Assembly: GCA_038030265.1 (NCBI GenBank)
Contig: CM075943.1
Span: 22,258,001-22,322,000 of the forward strand
Reading direction: 5' to 3'
Source: Corythucha ciliata
Lineage: Eukaryota; Arthropoda; Insecta; Hemiptera; Tingidae
DNA length: 64,000 nucleotides
Both the position numbers and the translations under genes were made by a program. Position 1 is the stretch's first letter, and every line of letters begins with the position of its first letter. The notes beneath the pieces were generated by a model that saw only the letters and a program-made list of their open reading frames with translations, did no database searches and had not been told where the DNA came from. Positions 63,586 through 64,000 of the stretch are shown piece by piece.

Positions 63586-64000
63586 TTGTAAAACTTAATT
63601 CTACTACTGTCATGACAGAGACTTGCATTCACTGAAGTTATTATTGTAACGAAATTATGTAGGTATTCCATTGATTTGAATTAAATTAATATTGTGCACC
63701 TAGGCGAGAAGGTGTGCGTTTGCTAATGGGCACTTAGCATACTAAGGCGCATTTATGAGTTAGTAATGCGAGGCTGATAAAATCAAATATTTATGAAACC
63801 CTCAGCAAATACGTTGCATGTTAGTTTGAAGACAACGATATGTTAGGAAATTCCATGACAATTTTTCCAAGTGATTGGAGGAAATTGATAAAACTTAACC
63901 TCAAGAGTGTGAATGACCGAGTTCAATTGGGAAAAAGAGTGGCGAAGTGCCCTGGTCTTATACGTTTATGAATCTTCACTCAAAGCTAAATCCACATAAG
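63586..64000. other. Intergenic, no gene recognised
   Basis: AT-rich sequence with no supported feature to the end of the window. Confidence 0.4.

Overview
This is metazoan nuclear DNA, most likely from an arthropod or a close relative. That placement is inferred from spliced animal genes with very small GT-AG introns, a jockey-clade LINE, a DDE_3-type transposase and many short inverted-repeat transposons. No species can be named from the sequence alone. Nothing bacterial was seen: no operons, no Shine-Dalgarno-led genes and no CRISPR arrays.

Two real host genes are present, transcribed divergently. On the minus strand at 6240-7613 lies a two-exon RING1/RNF2 (Sex combs extra) gene of 367 codons plus stop, encoding the H2A ubiquitin ligase of Polycomb repressive complex 1. 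On the plus strand from 11837 to 50775 lies an apparently complete HERC1 gene. I resolved it by hand into 73 exons whose phases all agree, giving 12,981 coding bases and 4,326 residues. The domain order is the HERC1 order: N-terminal conserved region, RCC1-like domain 1, armadillo-like middle, SPRY, UBA-like segment, cysteine-rich finger, WD40, RCC1-like domain 2 and HECT. The presumed catalytic cysteine is codon 4276. Of the 72 introns, 64 are 54-105 nt, two are 314-379 nt, and six are 1.6-5.3 kb and filled with repeats.

Layout: 0.5-1.1 kb is a decayed DDE transposase. From 2.5 to 5 kb there are inverted-repeat elements, including a TTAA-flanked piggyBac-like MITE. RNF2 is at 6.2-7.6 kb. From 8.1 to 10.4 kb there is a large palindrome with hammerhead-like motifs, plus MITEs. 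HERC1 covers 11.8-50.8 kb. The region 51-57.7 kb is dense in MITEs and degenerate arrays. From 58.2 to 62.8 kb a minus-strand RNase H-bearing LINE fragment is split by a younger, 5'-truncated, plus-strand jockey-clade LINE. From 62.9 to 63.6 kb there are two further hammerhead-bearing palindromes.

The most notable accessory signal is the set of three unrelated-looking long palindromes at 8108-8391, 62951-63125 and 63303-63585. Each carries a hammerhead-ribozyme-like core in both arms, on opposite strands, with a pairable stem I and a self-complementary minimal stem III. Small hammerheads of this type are known from Penelope-like elements and from retrozymes. A second signal is extensive: degenerate arrays of roughly 30-36 nt units related to GCGAAATTGGTTTTT fill the large introns and the flanks. 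They reverse orientation around internal palindromes, and one ~1.5 kb array occurs in diverged form in two different HERC1 introns.
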